A stretch of 64,000 bases of DNA from Candidatus Poribacteria bacterium. Its GTDB lineage: Bacteria; Poribacteria; WGA-4E; WGA-3G. The stretch is taken from contig VXMD01000015.1 in the NCBI GenBank assembly GCA_009841255.1, positions 1-64,000 of the forward strand, in the 5' to 3' direction. Made by a program: the position numbers and the translations under genes. Under the pieces are notes generated by a model. That model was given only the letters and a program-made list of their open reading frames with translations. It made no database searches and was not told the DNA's origin. Positions 61,622-64,000 of this stretch are shown piece after piece (position 1 is the stretch's first letter; the number at the start of each line of letters is the position of its first letter).

Positions 61622-61781
61622 TAAAGCATGTTTATGCTAAAATAGGACGCACGAATTGTGAGCAATTATTGAGCATCTTTTTTAATCTCACCTTAGCCGA
61701 TCTTATTCATATAGGAAACATGAGCGAGCAGTATGCTGAGACCAAGACTATCCCTCTTTTCTTTCGTAGGAGGAAAAACAG

Positions 61782-62732
61782 ATGAATAGCAGAACTTCCG
61801 GTATGCTCAGTCAGATGCAGCAGCGCCGAGCAGAGCGTAAAAAACCCAAACGTTTTGTCCCATTGAAAAAGGTTTCACTCGATGCCAGTCAGCAGCATGG
61901 TATCTCCACGGCACAAACGAACATACCGAAGCACCCTATCACACAAGTACACGTCGGACGGAGTTCCGCTGCACTTGTCGTCGCAATGGTGTTTCATGTC
62001 CTTATAGGGATTATCATTAGTGCTTTTTATATCAAAGATCGAATTGAATCTGAACAGGAGATATTTGATATCAGTTTTGTCAGAGAAGACACAAAAACCA
62101 AACGCCGGTTCCAACGCAGGGAAACACCGAAGTTCAACCAGGTAAAACAGGAACAGCAGCAAGTCCTTGTCCAACGCCCCGTGACTGTCCTTGACCAACC
62201 TCTATCGAATGACACATTTGTAATTCCCCAAGGTCCCGAGACTACGGGTGACCTCACAACATCCGGCACCGATGAGGGACCAAGACTTATAGATGTCAAT
62301 CGCGATTTTGTAAAGCCCACAACGACAGTAGAACCCGACACAAAGGCACCCGCATTCGAGATACAACGAGAAGCACCCACACTGATTGACAAACTCGATA
62401 CGCCCGCTCCCGATCAAGCACCGGGGTTGGATGGTATTAGTTTTGAGAGCGAACCCGGGGTCGTTAATCCGCAATACAAATTCAAGGTGGAACCCAAGTA
62501 TCCAGAGGCTGCCTCAAAGGCAGGTAAGGAAGGGCAGGTTATCTTGCAGGCAACTATTGATGAGAAAGGCATCCCCCGGGACATTAAAGCAATTACAAAT
62601 GTTGGGTTTGGGTTTGAGGCTGCCGCGATCGCGGCACTGAAGAAAACCACCTTTCGTCCTGCCACAAAAGGCGGTAACCCAATCAGCCTTCAGGTTGAGA
62701 TTCCATATGCTTTTACGCTTAAAGACAAGTAG
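61782..62732 (+). CDS. tonB: Energy transducer TonB
   Basis: A 316-aa protein with an unusually long cytoplasmic N-terminus (about 65 residues, Arg/Lys-rich: QQRRAERKKPKRFVPLKK), one membrane helix (SAALVVAMVFHVLIGIIISAFYI), a periplasmic linker and the TonB C-terminal domain (PKYPEAASKAGKEGQVILQATIDEKGIP...FRPATKGGNPISLQVEIPYAF). It passes proton-motive energy to receptors such as the two upstream. ExbB and ExbD are not in the window. AGGAGG lies about 9 nt before the ATG. Confidence 0.87.
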   Translation: MNSRTSGMLSQMQQRRAERKKPKRFVPLKKVSLDASQQHGISTAQTNIPKHPITQVHVGRSSAALVVAMVFHVLIGIIISAFYIKDRIESEQEIFDISFVREDTKTKRRFQRRETPKFNQVKQEQQQVLVQRPVTVLDQPLSNDTFVIPQGPETTGDLTTSGTDEGPRLIDVNRDFVKPTTTVEPDTKAPAFEIQREAPTLIDKLDTPAPDQAPGLDGISFESEPGVVNPQYKFKVEPKYPEAASKAGKEGQVILQATIDEKGIPRDIKAITNVGFGFEAAAIAALKKTTFRPATKGGNPISLQVEIPYAFTLKDK

Positions 62733-62772
62733 TCGTGTATCAAGATTGAGTTCTAGAGTTAATTCCCCGTAG

Positions 62773-62791
62773 GGGCGAGGTCGCCTCGCCC
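62773..62791. terminator. Hairpin between convergent tonB and FliG-like genes
   Basis: GGGCGAGG-TCG-CCTCGCCC is a perfect eight-pair stem with a 3-nt loop, with extra G-C pairing nearby. It is placed to end both transcripts, though without a T-run it could be a dispersed palindrome. Confidence 0.55.
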
Positions 62792-62849
62792 GTATAGCCC
62801 ATAAGTTCAAAGTTGAAGTAATAGTAGTGAACCGCCCACGTGCCCTCAA

Positions 62850-63659
62850 TTAAAAACTAATCTTTAGTAGGTCCTTTGCTGCAAAGTTACGAACCAAGTT
62901 CACAACCGAATGGCGTGCTGTGTCGACTATTTGCGTCTGTTCAAATGTCAGCTGAGCCGTTTCCGCTTCAATGGCCTCCGCCTGTGATGCCGACATATTT
63001 TCAAAGAAGCGGGCATGTATAGCAGTCGGTGCATTGTGTAGCGCAAGGGCTAAGGTCGGTGTATCCAGCACCTGTAAAATAGTCTTGATTGCTTCATCCC
63101 CCAAATTTCCCAAATCTTCAAACGTAAACAACTGTTCAGAGACGCTACTCACCACCTCAGGTTGCTTTTCACCTAATGCTTCCAGTAACGCGTCCTGCTC
63201 TGTTATATCCAGATATGATAGCAGTTTTGCAAGGTTCGCCGTGCCGTCACCCAAAAAGGTGGTTTTTTCGATTGCTTCCTTAATCCGAGTGATCTGTTGA
63301 TTCCAAATTTGTGTCGCGTGTTCGGAGTCAATCGTCTCTGCTGTCGTTACCCTCTCAGCGATGCTCACCTGTTTTTCAAAAGGGAGTTGGGCGAAAAGTT
63401 TTCCAGCATGCGTGGCGAGAGCATTTCCCACGGATTCACTTTTTAGGTGTGTGCACATAACCAAAAAGACTGCCGCATCGCTATCGTCGATACTTTGGAA
63501 TGCCGCCAACGCCACTTGTAGGGGGGTCTCGTCAAGCAGGTCCGCCAACTCTTGCAGAGCCGCTTCATCGAAAAAAGTGGGTGTGGTCTGCTGCGGAGGC
63601 ACGCCATCACGATGATCGTGATCGCGTGACCTTCGAGAATCTGTGTCAGGACGGGACAC
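62850..63659 (-). CDS. Free-standing FliG-like protein
   Basis: A 269-aa protein whose last 200 residues follow the FliG middle and C-terminal domains: FEDLGNLGDEAIKTILQVLDTPTLALALHNAP, ARFFENMSASQAEAIEAETAQL and a closing helix. The first 40 residues are charged and low-complexity. FliG is the rotor switch protein of flagella, yet no flagellar gene is in view. GTG 63659 has AGGGGG 6 nt upstream and overlaps purM by 14 bp; an upstream start would overlap purM by over 100 bp. Confidence 0.7.
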   Translation of the reverse strand: MSRPDTDSRRSRDHDHRDGVPPQQTTPTFFDEAALQELADLLDETPLQVALAAFQSIDDSDAAVFLVMCTHLKSESVGNALATHAGKLFAQLPFEKQVSIAERVTTAETIDSEHATQIWNQQITRIKEAIEKTTFLGDGTANLAKLLSYLDITEQDALLEALGEKQPEVVSSVSEQLFTFEDLGNLGDEAIKTILQVLDTPTLALALHNAPTAIHARFFENMSASQAEAIEAETAQLTFEQTQIVDTARHSVVNLVRNFAAKDLLKISF

Positions 63660-64000
63660 CTTCGACCCCCTTTTCTCCCGCGATGATTTCGCCAATGCGG
63701 TAAGTGGATTCCCCAGATCCGTTGAGAGACACCAGAGCCGCATCAACGGCATCAGGTGGAACGACCACTACCATCCCAATTCCCATATTGAAAACACTGT
63801 ACATTTCTGCCGCTTCAACGTTCCCTTTCGTCTGCAAAAACGAGAAAATCGGCAGAATTTCCCATGTGTCGTTCCGAATATACGCCGTACAGCCCTCTGG
63901 CAAAATCCGCGCCACATTTGCGGGCAACCCGCCCCCGGTGATATGGGCAAGCCCTTTAATGTCGCATACCTTACGTAGGGCCAGAATAGAATTCACGTAA
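63646..64000 (-). CDS. purM: Phosphoribosylformylglycinamidine cyclo-ligase, C-terminal part
   Basis: The last 118 codons of AIR synthase, running off the right edge. The sequence YVNSILALRKVCDIKGLAHITGGGLPANVARILPEG is the well-known PurM segment, followed by GIGMVVVVPPDAVDAAL. It makes aminoimidazole ribotide in purine synthesis. Its stop overlaps the start of the FliG-like gene. The N-terminal half and the true start are outside the window. Confidence 0.92.
   Translation of the reverse strand, partial: YVNSILALRKVCDIKGLAHITGGGLPANVARILPEGCTAYIRNDTWEILPIFSFLQTKGNVEAAEMYSVFNMGIGMVVVVPPDAVDAALVSLNGSGESTYRIGEIIAGEKGVEGVPS

Overview
The window looks like chromosomal DNA of an uncultured Gram-negative bacterium resembling Candidatus Poribacteria. 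This rests on gene content, not on any marker gene: two phytanoyl-CoA dioxygenases, four Gfo/Idh/MocA oxidoreductases, a sulfatase, a formylglycine-generating-enzyme-like protein, DUF6785, DUF5069 and DUF1080 proteins and a free-standing FliG-like protein. Outer-membrane receptors, TonB and a Ccm cytochrome c system show a diderm, respiring cell. Housekeeping promoters close to TTGAMA-N17-TATAAT recur. No rRNA, tRNA or CRISPR array was found.

Layout. 1-5.5 kb (minus): a lasso-peptide-type RiPP locus. It holds a B2 leader peptidase, a lasso cyclase, an ABC exporter remnant, a PqqD-like recognition element and an edge-truncated glycosyltransferase. Upstream is a sigma-54 activator gene, and a near-perfect sigma-54 promoter lies between activator and cluster. 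No precursor gene was recognised. 6-11.2 kb (plus): PfkB kinase, 976-aa TPR protein, biotin ligase, DUF523. 11.2-13.2 kb (minus): trpC and trpD. 13.4-21.5 kb: GNAT, DUF6785 membrane protein, PhyH, multihaem cytochrome, DUF1080, Gfo/Idh, DUF5069 and FtsB. 21.6-27.2 kb (minus): enolase, ccmB/ccmA, korB/korA. 27.6-33.4 kb (minus): a Ccm operon with ccmE (Cys variant), ccmF, ccmH, a CcmI-like protein, a carboxypeptidase-regulatory-like membrane protein and two HEAT-repeat proteins. 33.7-43.6 kb (plus): DapA-like aldolase, three Gfo/Idh enzymes, VWA membrane protein, sulfatase and MoxR. 43.6-49.6 kb (minus): orphan HicB, argG and a Type III-like restriction-modification pair with a palindrome-rich promoter. 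49.9-53.9 kb (plus): a decayed DUF433/DUF5615 toxin-antitoxin pair, beta-propeller protein, lipoate-ligase-like protein, SUMF1 protein and a second PhyH. 54.6-62.7 kb (plus): two TonB-dependent receptors, a DUF5916 barrel protein and TonB. 62.8-64 kb (minus): FliG-like protein and the 3' part of purM.

Working together. The receptors and TonB look like one outer-membrane uptake module. The sulfatase, dehydrogenases, aldolase and DUF1080 protein suggest breakdown of sulfated or modified sugars. The Ccm genes would mature the multihaem cytochrome.

A dispersed element of about 100-120 bp occurs at least five times, with two further tail-only copies. Three copies keep an inverted repeat CCGTA...TACGG, and the tail CCGCAAGG-AAAATTAAAA usually ends at a start codon, where AAGG can serve as ribosome-binding site. 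It and the sigma-54-linked lasso-type locus are the most unusual things here.
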